A stretch of DNA of 64,000 nucleotides from Sclerodactyla briareus (GCA_026419785.1 JAODTK010001999.1:358796-422795); one strand, 5' to 3'; counted from the stretch's first letter, positions 1 to 11,280 are shown. The notes: generated from the sequence alone by a model not told the origin. Made by a program: numbers and translations.

Positions 1-640
1 GGGTATGGATAGATTACGTAGCCGTTGTACCGGTGTAGAGTAGGAATGGCTACTGGGCCATAAGCATGATAGATAAATGAATGATTCTTTTATGTACCAC
101 TTGCCTTCTGGTGGGGCTCCCAGTGCGTAAGAAATAAGGCGTCATATACGATGCAGGAATTTGCACATTTGTTGACACGAGTGACGGCTCTCATGATTTC
201 ATTCGAGTTCTGGCTGGCACATGAACTCAGATTCGGTGTCATCACAGGGTGTGTCAGTCCCGATGTGGAACCCCGGCCAAAATAAAGGACCCTATATTAC
301 TGGGACCTGAATCTTACCTGCAACTGCAGGCACACAGGGCTTCCGATGACCCCATCCGTCTGGTTTGACTGCTATGGCGGGATATGAGGTTGGTTGCGTC
401 GATCAGTTGGAGTGTCACTACTTCTGCTTGAAGCTCCACCAAGGTGATACACACCACCTCCGTTGTGTTGGCCATGAAATACTTTGAAGAGGTGATGACG
501 TAGCGCTACATAAGGGGAAAACATGTCGTTTTGCGCTTGAATACACATTGCCATGTTTTGGAAGGGCTACTCGCGGTCACCAATTCGAACCCGTGTTCCT
601 CCGGAACTGCGAGCCATATAATATATATTGTCCTTCCCCC
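1..640. other. Unassigned DNA
   Basis: No convincing coding region, RNA gene or repeat was recognised here. Short open frames occur on both strands but show no family motif and no supporting splice or promoter context. Confidence 0.5.
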
Positions 641-650
641 CATGAAGCAT

Positions 651-755
651 AAGAACAGTTGCTTCAGGCCAATACAATCAACCATGTTCGCCTTATTGGC
701 CTAACATTTCCGAGTATCAAATTGTTATCTAGTGATGATTTTCCGGCACGAGCTA
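651..755 (+). repeat. Direct repeat, copy 1 of 2 (about 105 bp)
   Basis: This block, from AAGAACAGTTGCTTCAGGCC to CCGGCACGAGCTA, recurs nearly unchanged at 786-889, a period of 135 bp. The copies differ by a few substitutions and a short indel, so it is a local tandem duplication. Confidence 0.9.
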
Positions 756-785
756 ATACACATATATGTTGTTCCAATTAAGTAT

Positions 786-889
786 AAGAACAGCTGCTTC
801 AGCCCAATACAATCAACCATGTTCGCCTTATTGGCCTTCATTTCCGAGTATCAAATTGTTATCTAGTGATGATTTTCCGGCACGAGCTA
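786..889 (+). repeat. Direct repeat, copy 2 of 2
   Basis: Second copy of the 105-bp block at 651-755. Unlike copy 1 it runs directly into the W repeat that begins near 925. Confidence 0.9.
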
Positions 890-924
890 CAAAGAAGGTC
901 GTGCGTAACTGCTTCACCTGTTGG

Positions 925-1400
925 GCCCACTCCGTCGTCTCCGCCGCCGCCCGTCGGAAGATTTTCGTGTGAACGCAATGACTCTCTAACGCAATGTCCG
1001 ATTGGCAAGAAACTTTGCACACTTGTTCGCTCTTACAAAAGCTCGAATGAGTTCGAATGTTGGCGTTGCGGCACAACTCTGGCGGCAGCCATCTCGGATT
1101 TTCAACGAGACTGAATTGATAGTGTTTGTACAGTAACTTCCTAGTGCCTTGTCGGATCCATATGAAACTTTGCACACATAATCGTCTAATTACTTTTATT
1201 TTGCACGTACATGATCGCGTAATGAAAATGATGAATGGTGAATCAGTGGGCGTTGCCGACCGCCTCTGACGGCGACCATTTTGGATTTTCTTTGCGAAAC
1301 TGAGTTTCTTGCTTATTTGCGCGTTTTAAAGTATGACGATCATTTCGAGGCCATTTTTTTTTTTTTTTTTGCCCCATACGACCCCACCAGGAGGCCATTT
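925..1400 (+). repeat. Dispersed repeat family W, copy 1
   Basis: The stretch aligns by eye, in reverse complement, with 11,985-12,560. Shared landmarks are the GCCGCCGCC tract with GGAAGATTT, the phrase AACTTTGCACACATxAT, the GGCAGCCATCTxGGATTTTC segment, TAGTGTTTGTACA, and GCCCCATACGACCCCACC near the right end. Short open frames across it encode WLPPE-like peptides, but these follow from the repeat and are not conserved as protein. The class is unknown; a non-autonomous transposable element is likely. This copy keeps the uninterrupted version of the site into which a MITE inserted in the other copy. Confidence 0.75.
1201..1345 (+). repeat. Internal direct repeat of the W region, copy 1
   Basis: TTGCACGTACATGATCGCG through the GCGAAACTGAG and TTTGCGCGTTT segments recurs at 1,463-1,604, a period of 262 bp. 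Confidence 0.85.
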
Positions 1401-1462
1401 TGATTTTTTTTTGCGAAAATCATTTTTCCGCAGATTTGACATTGGTTTTTTTTTTTTTAGCT

Positions 1463-1604
1463 TTGCACGTACATGATCGCGTAATGAAAATGATGAATGG
1501 TGAATCAGTGGGCGTTGCCGACCGCTCTGACGGCGACCAATCTGGATTTTTTTGCGAAACTGAGTTTTCGGCTGATTTGCGCGTTTCAAGACATGGTGAT
1601 TGTT
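1463..1604 (+). repeat. Internal direct repeat of the W region, copy 2
   Basis: Second copy of 1,201-1,345. A further diverged W unit follows at about 1,690-1,880, containing the AACGTTCGTGTTAACGCG and AACTTTGCACACATGTTT phrases. Confidence 0.8.
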
Positions 1605-1899
1605 TTGAGAGACCAACTTTCCCTTCTTGTTAAAAAAACAAGGCGAACAATGTCACCCTCTGATTGATCGAAAGTGGGAATATACACGTTGCGGTTCACC
1701 AGCCAGGCGATGTCTAGTTATATCCCCACATGGGAGTATTATGGTTTTGTCTCCGCCGCCGCCGCCGGAAAACGTTCGTGTTAACGCGATAGCTCTCCGA
1801 CGCATTCTCTGATTGACTTGAAACTTTGCACACATGTTTGTCGGATAGAAATCTCGGATGAGTTCGAAAGTGGGCAGTTTACCCGTCAGGCGATTTCTA

Positions 1900-2285
1900 G
1901 TTTAACAACGAGGATGGTCAATGGTTGAGTTATTACGCAGAAACAAAATCACCGTTCCGTTAATTTTTGTCCGTTGATAGGGTTGGGGTTGGGTGGGGGC
2001 GTCGCTGAATTCAATGCTAGATCTCCAACCAATGTACCGTAATAAACAGTGGGGAGCCGCGTTTTCAGAGTCACGTTATCTGGGGCGAAGGGTGGGATGA
2101 TCTTCCCGAACAAAACCAGATTCCCCGGATACATGTACTTGAAACATGACCGCGAAACATGGAAGGACATCTTATCAAGATAGTGACAGGAAGAATGTTT
2201 ATCATATTTTAATGCTATGAGGTAAATTGATGAGGAGAGGTGACTTGAGATAGGAAAAGCATTTTGCGTCATTCCACCTGATGGG
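1900..2285. other. Unassigned DNA
   Basis: I see no gene, structured RNA or recognisable repeat between the last W unit and the start of the GATA-tailed repeat. Confidence 0.4.
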
Positions 2286-2830
2286 CCCCCAGGGCTCACA
2301 ATGGGCCTCGGGACCAGAATGCCTGAGCCACCCTGAAGGTACGGCTATAAGACCATCATTTTGACCGAATATCAGCATGGTGCCATCAAAATTTGTATGA
2401 GATACAGAATTTGGCGGTTTTTTCATACAATAGGCCCTAGGGCGCAAACTGGCCCAATGGCTCAAAATTCCAGAACATCCCCAATGGCCTTCTACCAAGG
2501 ATCATTACATGTAACTTTGAAGAAAATACTTTGAAGGCGCTTGTGGGAGGAGATTCATATTAGGTACCAATATGTGGAATTTCATATCATAGGCTCTCGG
2601 GCCCAAGTGGGACCTTGTACCAAGAATTCCTGAACACCCGGAGTTCATCATTGTGATTGAATACCAAAATTTGTAGGAGAAGATACAATCAATTTACACA
2701 TAATGGCCTCACTTGTCTTTATATCGACCTTGACTCTCACAACGTCGAACATGTCCTATTGGACAATAAACATTAGATAGATAGATAGAAGATAGATAGA
2801 TAGATAGATCGATAGATAGATAGATAGATC

Positions 2831-2874
<44 letters not shown>
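2285..2874 (+). repeat. GATA-tailed dispersed repeat (family G), copy 1
   Basis: The body contains GGTACGGCTATAAGACCATC and GACCGAATATCAGC, then CTTGACTCTCACAACGTCGAACATGTCC, and ends in a (GATA)n microsatellite at 2,774-2,874. The same body and tail occur at 53,090-54,234 and, in shorter form, at 23,640-23,942. A microsatellite fixed at one end of a dispersed repeat is typical of SINE- or LINE-like elements, but no tRNA-like head or coding region was identified, so the class is open. Confidence 0.75.
2774..2874 (+). repeat. (GATA)n microsatellite
   Basis: About 100 bp of TAGA/GATA repeats with three interruptions (GAAGATA and two GATC units), forming the tail of a G repeat. Confidence 0.97.
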
Positions 2875-2876
<2 letters not shown>

Positions 2877-2879
2877 GAA

Positions 2880-3190
2880 TAATCATCACTCGATTTCAGG
2901 GCGACATTTCATTCCAATGTGGAGGAAATCTTCGCCCATTATGAAGTCCATTATCTATAATGAAGAATATTCTATCTGATCAATGTTACATTTTCATTAA
3001 GTCGTTGAATTTACGTTACAAATCATGTTTGTATTTGTTTTTTCACATGCCTGACTGATATGTAAAGTGAATGTCAATACAGTGAATGAAAAAAAAAAAT
3101 AATACAAGAGAGAGTGAAATTCACTCCAAATTCGGAGTGTGCATTGTGATCACCCCAGTGGAGTGAATCTGTTTTTGTTTTAGAGAGTAT
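2880..3190 (+). repeat. Palindromic GAGTGAAA repeat family, copy 1
   Basis: The sequence contains ATCATCACTCGATTTCAG, AATCTTCGCCCATTATG, GAGTGAAATTCACTCC and TTTTAGAGAGTATG. The same motifs in the same order recur at about 7,470-7,735. The core is self-complementary. Confidence 0.65.
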
Positions 3191-4010
3191 GTCGTGTAGT
3201 AAATTAACCACATAGCCTACTTACCATACCCAAACATTGTAAATTGTACCCCAGAAGCCATTGGATCCCGGACCTCCGTCGGGAAGCAATGGACTACGTG
3301 CCGGAAGGCAAAGCGTAAAAAACGTAAAAGTTTCGCATGCTTTTGTCGCCTGGTCTCATGTCGACGAAATGTGTTACATGTGCACCTTGTATGAGTTCTG
3401 TACCCTGAAAGCCACACCCCCCCCCCCCCCCCCCCCCCCGTTTTTAAAATTATTAGCTAGAACCCCTGTTAGGGAATGTGCCACTTTTGACTGTTTTAAA
3501 GAAACAGCTCACCTCTCTGCTGATGTTAGACCCACCACTGCGGAGGCGAAAAAGATGAACGCCATCTGGAACTTCGTCGACAGGGGGCGACTTCCCCCAG
3601 CTGAACGGATCAACATGGCCGCCGACTCGACTCGATCCTACACCTGTACGATGTGACTCCTTCAAATATCCGCAGAAACACTAACAGACGATATATTACC
3701 GGTACTCTCTTTCTCGGCAACGATGTGCAGACTGTAGGATGATTGGGATGATATCTCTGTCTGAGATAATATCTCAACAATAAAGAAACGTCGTGGGAGC
3801 GTGGTATCGTGTTTCCCAGATGCAAAACAGCTATGCAGGTCCTCGCATTCGGTCAAACTGGGAGGGTCATTCAGACCACTCTACAGCACTGTTATGAATC
3901 TCTTCCGCTAGCGGAATTACACACCCAGTTGCCCAGTTGATTTGAGCAAGCGCTACACACTGTTTTTGTGTCTATTCTGAACAAAATGGGACGTCTCCAA
4001 TCCGCGAGAC
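3190..4010. other. Unassigned DNA with a poly(C) tract
   Basis: A 23-nt C run lies at 3,417-3,439. Open frames on both strands reach 131 codons, but the longest owes its length to reading through the C run as proline and has no family motif. Confidence 0.45.
3417..3439 (+). repeat. Poly(C) tract, 23 nt
   Basis: Uninterrupted C run, one of the longest in the window. Confidence 0.95.
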
Positions 4011-4015
4011 GATTG

Positions 4016-4047
4016 TATATAAGTGCGGCGAGGACTGTTTCAGTCTG
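4016..4047 (+). promoter_or_regulatory. Candidate TATA/initiator core promoter
   Basis: TATATAAG lies at 4,016-4,023 and an initiator-like TTTCAGTC at 4,038-4,045, putting the expected start (the A of CAGT) near 4,042, 26 nt below the first T of the TATA box. A CCAAT pentamer lies just upstream at about 3,997-4,001. The elements are seen; promoter activity is inferred. Confidence 0.45.
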
Positions 4048-4052
4048 TTTTC

Positions 4053-4331
4053 ATGAAGGGCGGGCATCGCGTGTGTCAGACGAGCTATAAACTAGTCAGT
4101 GACGTTGCTAAGGTTGACATCAGGACCACTGACCCTACCATGCACTTCCTGCTATTGTTTATGTATTCATTGGTTATTCACCGGATACTTGGAATCGAGG
4201 GTGTAAAGTTTATACCCCATTCGGCGGTTCGTGAAAGTTACCTGTGCCTCGGAAATTATCTTCCCCAGGGGCTACACTCTCGGGGGTATCGGTCACCACT
4301 AACCAGCGTGTGCTATCCTGCCATGAAGTAG
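4053..4331 (+). CDS. Hypothetical short ORF with a signal-peptide-like segment
   Basis: This frame of 92 codons begins 11 nt after the predicted start site of the promoter at 4,016-4,047. An internal in-frame ATG at 4,140 opens a hydrophobic stretch (MHFLLLFMYSLVI) that resembles a secretion signal and is followed by a charged segment. It could be the first exon of a secreted protein, a small secreted peptide, or chance coding in an LTR-like promoter region. No family is recognised. Only the promoter spacing and the hydrophobic start support it. Confidence 0.3.
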   Translation: MKGGHRVCQTSYKLVSDVAKVDIRTTDPTMHFLLLFMYSLVIHRILGIEGVKFIPHSAVRESYLCLGNYLPQGLHSRGYRSPLTSVCYPAMK

Positions 4332-5690
4332 TGCAAGCGACAGAATGTATTTTGTCGACCTTGATATTCTCTAAATTTTCAATAGTCGTTAAGCTATAAC
4401 ATGCAGAATTCTACCTCGGCTTGAAAACGTCGGACTTTTCCAGAATATAGTGAATCCCGTGAGAGCATGTAGTTTGCCTATCGTAAATTATTCATGATTA
4501 TTCCGATGGGTGCATATTGGGTGACTCCATTTGCGTACCGGTACCAATGGCAGATGTTAGGATTAAAGGAGTGCCATGATTTTAGTCTGGCTCATTCATG
4601 GTAAATGAATTGAGGCAATGGTTGAATCACAGGCAGTTCCAGGTGTGTTTCCACTATTCACTGCTATAGGCTAGGAATGAGTTTTGCTGGGTACACATAA
4701 AGTTGTGCTCGGCACATATAGCAAATAGTGGGACAATTGCATGTTCAGAGTCATTCCAAGGTTATGACAGATGTCAGTGAAGGTCAATTAAATGTGAACA
4801 TACAATGAATGTGGAATGGTGAAGAACATGCAGTTTCGCCAGAGGAATTTCGTCGTCCGCAGCTACCAGGGACTACGGTACCTAGTATACTAAGAAAAGT
4901 ATTAGGCCTACACAGTCAGCTAGCCCTACTCCCGTGACGACTTCCATAAAAATAAAGAACCAACATTCACATTTTTTCTATGTTTTAATTTATTGAAAAA
5001 AACCTACCGCATGAAAATTCACTTCGTCCGGAATTTTCGAAAGCGTGACGTGGGAGAGGCGTCCCCCCCCCCCCCCGCAATACCAGTGTTCTCACGGGGT
5101 ACGGAGCTCCAAAAAGTTAGGGAGGGCAACATCGCAGGGGACCGATTTCTTATCAACCTATTTGAAGAAATTTGCTATTTCCGATTCGCCGTCCTTGGAG
5201 AAGGGTCACCCTTCTCCCCCTTTCCGGGAGAAGCGAACCGTAATGATTTTTTATTCACTTGCTCAAACGCTCAACGCCTACTGCCACGGGTGACCCCCTG
5301 GTTCATAACAGGGCGAAGACCAGGGCGAAGGCCCTGGCAGGTAAGCCATTCTAGCGCATTCCAGGGACCCGGATTTAGCATTTCACATACCGCACTTTCT
5401 ATGAATTATATTCCGAAATACTGATTCAAACTAATCTATGGATACATCATATATCCAGTGAACTTCGGTACGTGAATAGCATCACTAATTTGCATCCAGT
5501 TCAGGAAATTCAGGGCCATTATGAGAGAAAGGGTGGATTATCGAGGTATTTCTGGGTTTCCTGACTGGAGAACGGATACTAAGCTATTTCGTGCATTCAA
5601 GCGGTCCAGATTCAAAACGTATTTGCATTATTAGGTGCCAGCGGCGTTTTCTCTGCAACGAATATCAAAATATGTAACCCATGCAGTGGC
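4332..5690. other. Unassigned DNA
   Basis: No recognisable gene or family. A C-rich run sits near 5,065. A 143-codon frame at 4,993-5,424 has no motif and low-complexity proline where it crosses the C run. Confidence 0.45.
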
Positions 5691-5724
5691 GTACCCACGG
5701 GGGTCAGCTCCCCCCCCCCCCCCC
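5690..5724 (+). repeat. Transposon-terminus-like CAGTGGCG end with poly(C)
   Basis: CAGTGGCGTACCCACGGGGG is followed at once by a 14-nt-class C run. CAGTGGCG-type ends recur at 9,402, 24,744 and, in reverse, at 51,726, 54,855 and 60,445. This suggests termini of a DNA transposon group; hAT-like ends begin CAG, but the assignment is an inference. Confidence 0.45.
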
Positions 5725-6329
5725 ACCCCATGACCCAAGTGATCAATAAAAAAAATTCACAAAAACCGACTTTATTGCAGTTCAGTAGAGGTTTTACAGC
5801 TGTTAGCTGTTATTGCGCATCATGTGTCTAGGGCCTTAATTTACTTATTCGCCAATAGAGAGATTGAGGCCAAAAATGAGGGCGCACTTCCCTTGGGTTC
5901 CTACTCGCCCTTCCCCCCCCCCCCCCTCCCCAAGACAAATGTATCGGTACGTGGCCTGAACCCATGTGATCAACATGGGAAGACATACGAAACCAACACA
6001 GCTCCGCTTTGATGCTACCAATGTATTCTGCGTTCATAACATGCCTCACCTATCCCAGCTGTCACGGTCCAGGGGGATATATTGATTGATGTTGTTGACT
6101 CTCTGAACTGCAAGATAAACTGATAAACAGATCAGTCCATAAACCACGTACAATAACGTGGGCGGTACAGTAAGGATTTCCTATGTCAGCTGAAGCACCT
6201 TCGGGTGGATAGCATAACACGAGGCGTGTAAGTACGTAAGTGTAGGGCAAAATTCCGTTCTTATTTGTTTTGTGAAACACGATTAAATTATACTCAACCA
6301 AGTTCTTTGGATATATCGAGATAACATTT

Positions 6330-6610
6330 GCATGTTATATTCCCCCAGGATGAGCTGAGGTCAACAAGGTCAAGTCTGAGAATCCTTGTTAACACGAAAA
6401 GTCCCCAGAATACTTGGCTATATCCAGCTGGAATTCGGTTGCGTATCTTCCTTATCAAGAGGACAGGAACCATTTTGTTTTTTTAGCTGCGGTTGAAACA
6501 GCTCTACAAGTCATCATGTCTACCCGTCCGTCCAAGTTGGTATACTGAGAGGAAGACGCCTGCTGTTTTTGGAGTGGGGTCAAGTTCATACAGGGTAATG
6601 TGATCAGCAT
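6330..6610 (+). repeat. Dispersed repeat family T, single unit
   Basis: GAGGTCAACAAGGTCAAGTC, CTTGTTAACACGAAAAGTCC, GCTGGAATTCGGTTGCGTATC and CTTATCAAGAGGACAGGAACC match in order the ~310-bp units arrayed at 24,925-25,976. It is a lone, diverged unit. Confidence 0.7.
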
Positions 6611-7028
6611 GATATCTGATGAACGCAATAATGGTTAAAGTTTTGAAACTAGAATATGGGCAGGTGGGTAAACCGCCGACGGTCTCCCACTAGAATTGGT
6701 TTTTATCACTATAAGAAAGCACATCAGATCACGTCCATATGATTTCCAGTGACTTGGGAAAGACCTACTTGTTGTTCAGGACCAACTGTAGTCCACATTC
6801 TCCAAGTTTCGTTTAAATACGATAAAGTTAGAAAAATCTCATACATTATGCAGATTTTACCTCGTGTGACTTTGAAATGACCTTCATGTAATTGTTTAGG
6901 AGTAACAACAGTCCAAAAGCCACTAAGTTTCGTTCATATCGGACTAACTCTATTTTCGCGTAAAACCTGCACGATAGAGGGCAGCAGACATACAGTAATG
7001 CCCACTTCCAATCTATGCTAAACTAGCA

Positions 7029-8286
7029 CTAAAGCTGCTTTTACTAGGCAGCGAATGCACGAAAGGCGAAACGACCGGCGATTTCCCCGAAGGGCAACAT
7101 CGCGTGGTAGCGTGTCGCCACGTGTATTTACTAGGCACGCGAATCGCGACTCGCGAAATAAAATTCGCAGGGGAACACAGAACTAGATGAGCGGCTATTT
7201 AGCGCTATTTAGCGCTATTTAGCGAAAGAAAACTGGCGCTCGTAAAGCACATCAATTTAGGCAAGATGTCATTATTGCCACAGGAATTACCTCCCTTATT
7301 GAGAAAAAACAGAGGAGACGCAGTTCACCCAATTGACGGACAACGGTTGTAGGCTATGGCCTATAGGCATATAGGGCGATGGCACTGTATGTCCCTTAGA
7401 GAATTTCCGAAGAAATGGGCAACACATTCTAAAAACAAAAAAAGTGATGTTCCAATCCATGAAGTGTGCGGTGTGATCATCACTCCATTTTCACCCCAGT
7501 GCAAAAAATCTTCGCCCATTATGGAGCATACTCACTCTTCTTGGGTGAAATTCGAAGTGTGCTGACTGATCACTCCATTTCAGAGCGCATTCCACTCCAT
7601 TGGAGCGGAATCTCGCCCATTAGAGAGTTGAGACTTCGCTCTATTAGAGTGAAATTTCCCTCTACATTCGAGGTGTGCCGAGTGACTACTTCAATGGAGT
7701 GAAATTCACTCTTTTGCTTTTAGAGAGCATGCATGAGTGACAAGGGTTATGCTAGACATGACATGACATTTTCTGGAATGAAGTTGTTCAGTACATTCAG
7801 TTACATTCCCTGGGCTGATCGATGAGTAGAGTAGATCCATCCGACCCGATTGCGGAAGATTCCGAGACCTTGGGGAAAATTCTCACGATCAGGTTATAAA
7901 ACGCTTCAATCCATCATGCCGTCATTCCAAATATGGCACAGTTAGGAATAATACAATAGGAGTATGTAGACTATTTAACAGGCGAACTAGAGGGAATTGC
8001 ACGATGTGTGTGACACGATATGCCTATTTTGCAGCAAAATACTGAAATTTCAGTATACGGTATCCCATTCGGCGTTCCATATTGGTCATAGATCGCGGGC
8101 TGTCGCGGAATTGTCACTCGACAATTCGATTTTTGTCGCGACCCGCGCGACAAAAAATCGCACGTTCACACATTTGCCATTCGCGTGCCCAATGAATAGA
8201 CCCATAGGACTAACACAGGGCGATAAAAATAGTATGTTGTCGCGTATTTGACATTCGCACATTCGCGTGATTAGTAAAAGCACCTT
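7029..8286. mobile_element. DNA-transposon-like element with terminal inverted repeats
   Basis: The left end (AAGCTGCTTTTACTAGGCAG then CGAATGCACGAA) is matched in reverse complement by the right end (AAGGTGCTTTTACTAATCAC then GCGAATGTGCGAA): an imperfect inverted repeat of about 37 bp. The interior near both ends is rich in CGCGA/TCGCG words. No transposase frame is visible, so it is non-autonomous or two fragments sharing ends. GAGTGAAA palindromic repeats lie inside at 7,470-7,735. The right end touches a LINE fragment exactly. Confidence 0.55.
7470..7735 (+). repeat. Palindromic GAGTGAAA repeat family, copy 2
   Basis: Several related units carry ATCATCACTCCATTTT, AATCTTCGCCCATTATGGAG, CACTCCATTGGAGCGGAATC, CTCTATTAGAGTGAAAT and ATGGAGTGAAATTCACTC, ending in TTTTAGAGAGCATGC as in 2,880-3,190. 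Each core is near-palindromic and could form short hairpins. No coding potential. Confidence 0.65.
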
Positions 8287-8786
8287 AACCGTTGGCAATG
8301 GCACTGTGTACCCCCAAGTCAGTGGTTCGTAACCTTGGGGTATATATGGACAAACTTCTTACCATGGATAATCAAATCAACTCTGTTTACAAATCTGCCA
8401 TGTATTATATTAGGCAAGTCGGTCAAATCAGGAGATACCTGTACAAATCGGCAACGAAGCTTTTACACACCACTATAGCAGACGGTGGACTACAACTAAC
8501 TCCCTCCTCCAATGTGCGACAGCTCTTCGCAATGTTCACTCTACAAAAAAAATCCAAAACACCGCCGCTCGCATCGTTTGTAGAGTCAACAAATATGTCC
8601 GATAACGCAGTTCCTCATGAAGCTGCATTGGCTACCTAAACATGAACGCATTAAGTACAAGATCTAATCCTAGCTTTCCGTGCTATTCATTCTTGTACCC
8701 TGGCATACTTGTGAGACATCCTGACGAAACAAACCAGCACCCGGCCAACAGGATCTCACCATCGCGGTCAACTATCCATCCCATCA
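8287..8786 (+). pseudogene. LINE (non-LTR retrotransposon) reverse-transcriptase 3' fragment
   Basis: Across frameshifts the plus strand reads like the C-terminal part of a CR1/L2/Jockey-type ORF2: SVVRNLGVYMDKLLTMDNQI, then YIRQVGQIRRYL, then LHWLPKHERIKYK. The NLGVxxD and LHWLPxxxRIxYK motifs are family landmarks. The copy lacks the endonuclease and the catalytic YADD region, so it is 5'-truncated and dead. It runs into an (ATT)n tail at 8,787, consistent with a LINE 3' end, and its 5' edge abuts the transposon end at 8,286. Confidence 0.85.
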
Positions 8787-8878
8787 TTTATTATTATTAT
8801 TATTATTTTATTATTATATTATTATTATTATTATTATATTATTATTATATTATTATTATTATTATTATTATTGTTATT
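8787..8878 (+). repeat. (ATT)n microsatellite, probable LINE tail
   Basis: TTA/ATT repeats with a few interruptions directly after the LINE 3' fragment. Confidence 0.93.
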
Positions 8879-8889
8879 CCTTTTTTTTT

Positions 8890-9400
8890 AGATTTTAACT
8901 GGTGCGGACTTGCTACTAAGTTCCCGATCAATCAGATGAAACGTTTAAGAGTTATTGCTCCAACGCTCGGAGTTTCCCGAGGCGGGCGGCGGGGACTGCG
9001 GCGACGGACACGACCGAGAAACCATTATATCTCCAATCACTTACAAGAGTTGCGATGTGATAATTAGTCATGTCCGTTGCAGATATGAGGATTTGACGCG
9101 TAGTCTTTATTGGCGTTAAGTCGATGTCATTCCTGCGTTGGGATTGTTGACACGAACAATCGCGCAAAGTTGTGTTATTGTTACGATTTCCAGCCTCCAA
9201 GAGGGATAGTCTCGAAGTTACCCCCTTTCCAGTTGGTAGTTTCCTTCCACTTCACCCAGTTTGCCTCTATTTCAGCATCGCACTTCGTACGTTAAAACGG
9301 GCCTGTGTGGCAATGCATGTCATGAATCCATCTTTTTCGAATATTCATCACGAATTTACCCTCAAAATTCTCGAAATCGAAAGAGTTTGAAACAAACTAC
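8890..9400. other. Unassigned DNA
   Basis: No gene or known family seen. A GC-richer patch (GGCGGGCGGCGGGG) lies near 8,982. Confidence 0.4.
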
Positions 9401-9401
9401 A

Positions 9402-11280
9402 CAGTGGCGTAGGGACGTAATTTTGAGTGGGCGGCGGAAGTTGTGATGACGGATCTGGGGGATGGGTCTAAGGGAGAGGTTGACCCTTTTGGATTGCCCG
9501 GTAGCCTAAGATACTATTGGGTGTAATGTAGCACTCCAAAAAAACACTCAATACACTAAAATAATTTGACTTTTTCACATGTCTTCAGATGCGATTTTGC
9601 TGCTCTGAATCTTGTGCTTTTCTCCATGGGCGAGACCCCGATTATATCTAGTGGTGCTGTATTGATTTGTGCCCGAAAAATATACTGTTAATATTTGCTC
9701 ATGTGCCCGAAAAACTATCAGCGCAATGCCGGACCGAATTTTTGTGAAAATAGTGGATGAAGGGCTCAGGCCCCCCCCCCCCCCGCCCCGCCTCATACGC
9801 CCATGCTTTTCTCTGTCGAATCGAGGGCAGTAAGTAAGATTCAGAAAGTAGAAATCTGACTTTTCAGAGGATCGCCGATTCCCCCTCCTCCCACTTTAGA
9901 AAAGTTGTGCATGTTAGGTGGCCTGAGATGCATTCTGATACATTATGGACTCCTGACCACTCACTCGTTCCAGGAAGATTTTGCATTTCCGTCTTAGATG
10001 CGACCTTTATCAGGATTTGTGATTTTTTCTGCCAAATTGTAAATAGCTCCATGGACAGTAGGTAGGTTTTTCTTTGGGAGTTTTGTGTATTAATAACAGC
10101 GGATCGCTTTAAACATAGGCATACGGGACCATACCAATTTAGGGGGGCCGACGAAATTTGCCAGGATTTCCGGAAGATGGTACCGCGGGGGGAAAAAATG
10201 CATGTTTTTTTTTGGGGCATTTATCAGAAATTTTTGGGCCAGTCAAGCAGAAAGATTCGAAGACTCGGCCTTTCTCTTCACTTTTGCCTTTTCGCTTTGC
10301 CAACGTTTTTCACAAAAAAAATCTTGTCATTTTTTCCGGAATTCTCATCTCAGAAAATGTGGCGGACCACCTCCCCCCCCCCCCCCCCCCCCCCACCCTA
10401 TTATTTTCTTCGACGGCCTATGGACACGCCAAAATCAGTTCTCCTCACTTGGAAAAATGTTCATATTTACAGGTTGCCTTTGATGCATTCTAGCGCATTT
10501 TAGCACTCTTTCAAAACACTCAAAAACGTTCCAAAAAAATATTTTCGAATTTCACTTTTTCTTAAGATTCGATTTGCCGCCTCGAAACGTGTGAGGTTTT
10601 TCTGCCAAAAATTTTGATGAGACAGGGCAGTAAGTGCCCTTTGTTTGGCGCTGGTCGAAATCTCACATTTGCATGAACAGATGATACAGTTGAGTACATT
10701 TTTGATGAGCAGGTTATTATAGGTTCATCCGTTTCCTCCGACGGAATCTTTAAACTAGATCGCGAATATGGATAAAGTTCTCGAATGCCATTGAAGTTAC
10801 AGTGACGGTTTGTGATATTGATTAAAAAATTACCTCCGCTCATCTTTTCTGAATTTCGCATTGTTAGTCGAAATTTTGACCCAATTTATGCTGGATATTC
10901 TCTCTCAGTTTCTTTATTCCACTTCGGCTGTTCCGAGTCATTTTGGACAATTGGTGAACTTTTTTTTGTCCGAATGGAGACTAAGAAGGGAGGACAGGTG
11001 CTTCATCCTCATGTATGTCCATGCCTTCAGCTGACTTTCCAGGACGCTATTTGTATATTGTAGTGCGGAATTACTAAATTGCACTAGCCTAATGTTGAAA
11101 AAATGCTTGAGGGTAAATTCGCAGATTTCCACGAGCTATTTCCGCGTTAGTTGTTTGTGAATATAATCCATACCCTCCTAATCTTAATATAACAAAGAAC
11201 AATATGCTATACAATACAACGATAACCAATCACGGCGTTTTTTTTGGTCGTTGTAATTATGCGTGCATATCATCTGGATA
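9402..11280 (+). repeat. Solo copy of the foldback-arm repeat (family F)
   Basis: It starts with CAGTGGCGTAGGGACG and aligns block by block with the left arm of the large inverted repeat (about 44,270-45,400). Shared blocks include CAGAGGAxCGCCGATxCCCC, GAxTTTGCATTTxCCGTC, TGTGATTTTTxCTGC, the AGCTCCATGG/CAGTA pair, CATAGGCATACGG, and the CAAATTGCACTAxCCTAATG segment near 11,080. Open frames inside are short, homopolymer-driven and unshared. It is a dispersed element of unknown class with no visible protein. Confidence 0.7.
10373..10394 (+). repeat. Poly(C) tract, 22 nt
   Basis: Uninterrupted C run inside the family F solo copy. Confidence 0.95.

Noticed and set aside
560-605. Possible tRNA T-arm (GGGTTCGAATTGG on the minus strand)
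   Set aside because: Stem does not pair, and no A box or cloverleaf can be built.
8715-8740. CTGACGAAA resembling a hammerhead core
   Set aside because: No stem II between the core words; inside the LINE coding fragment.
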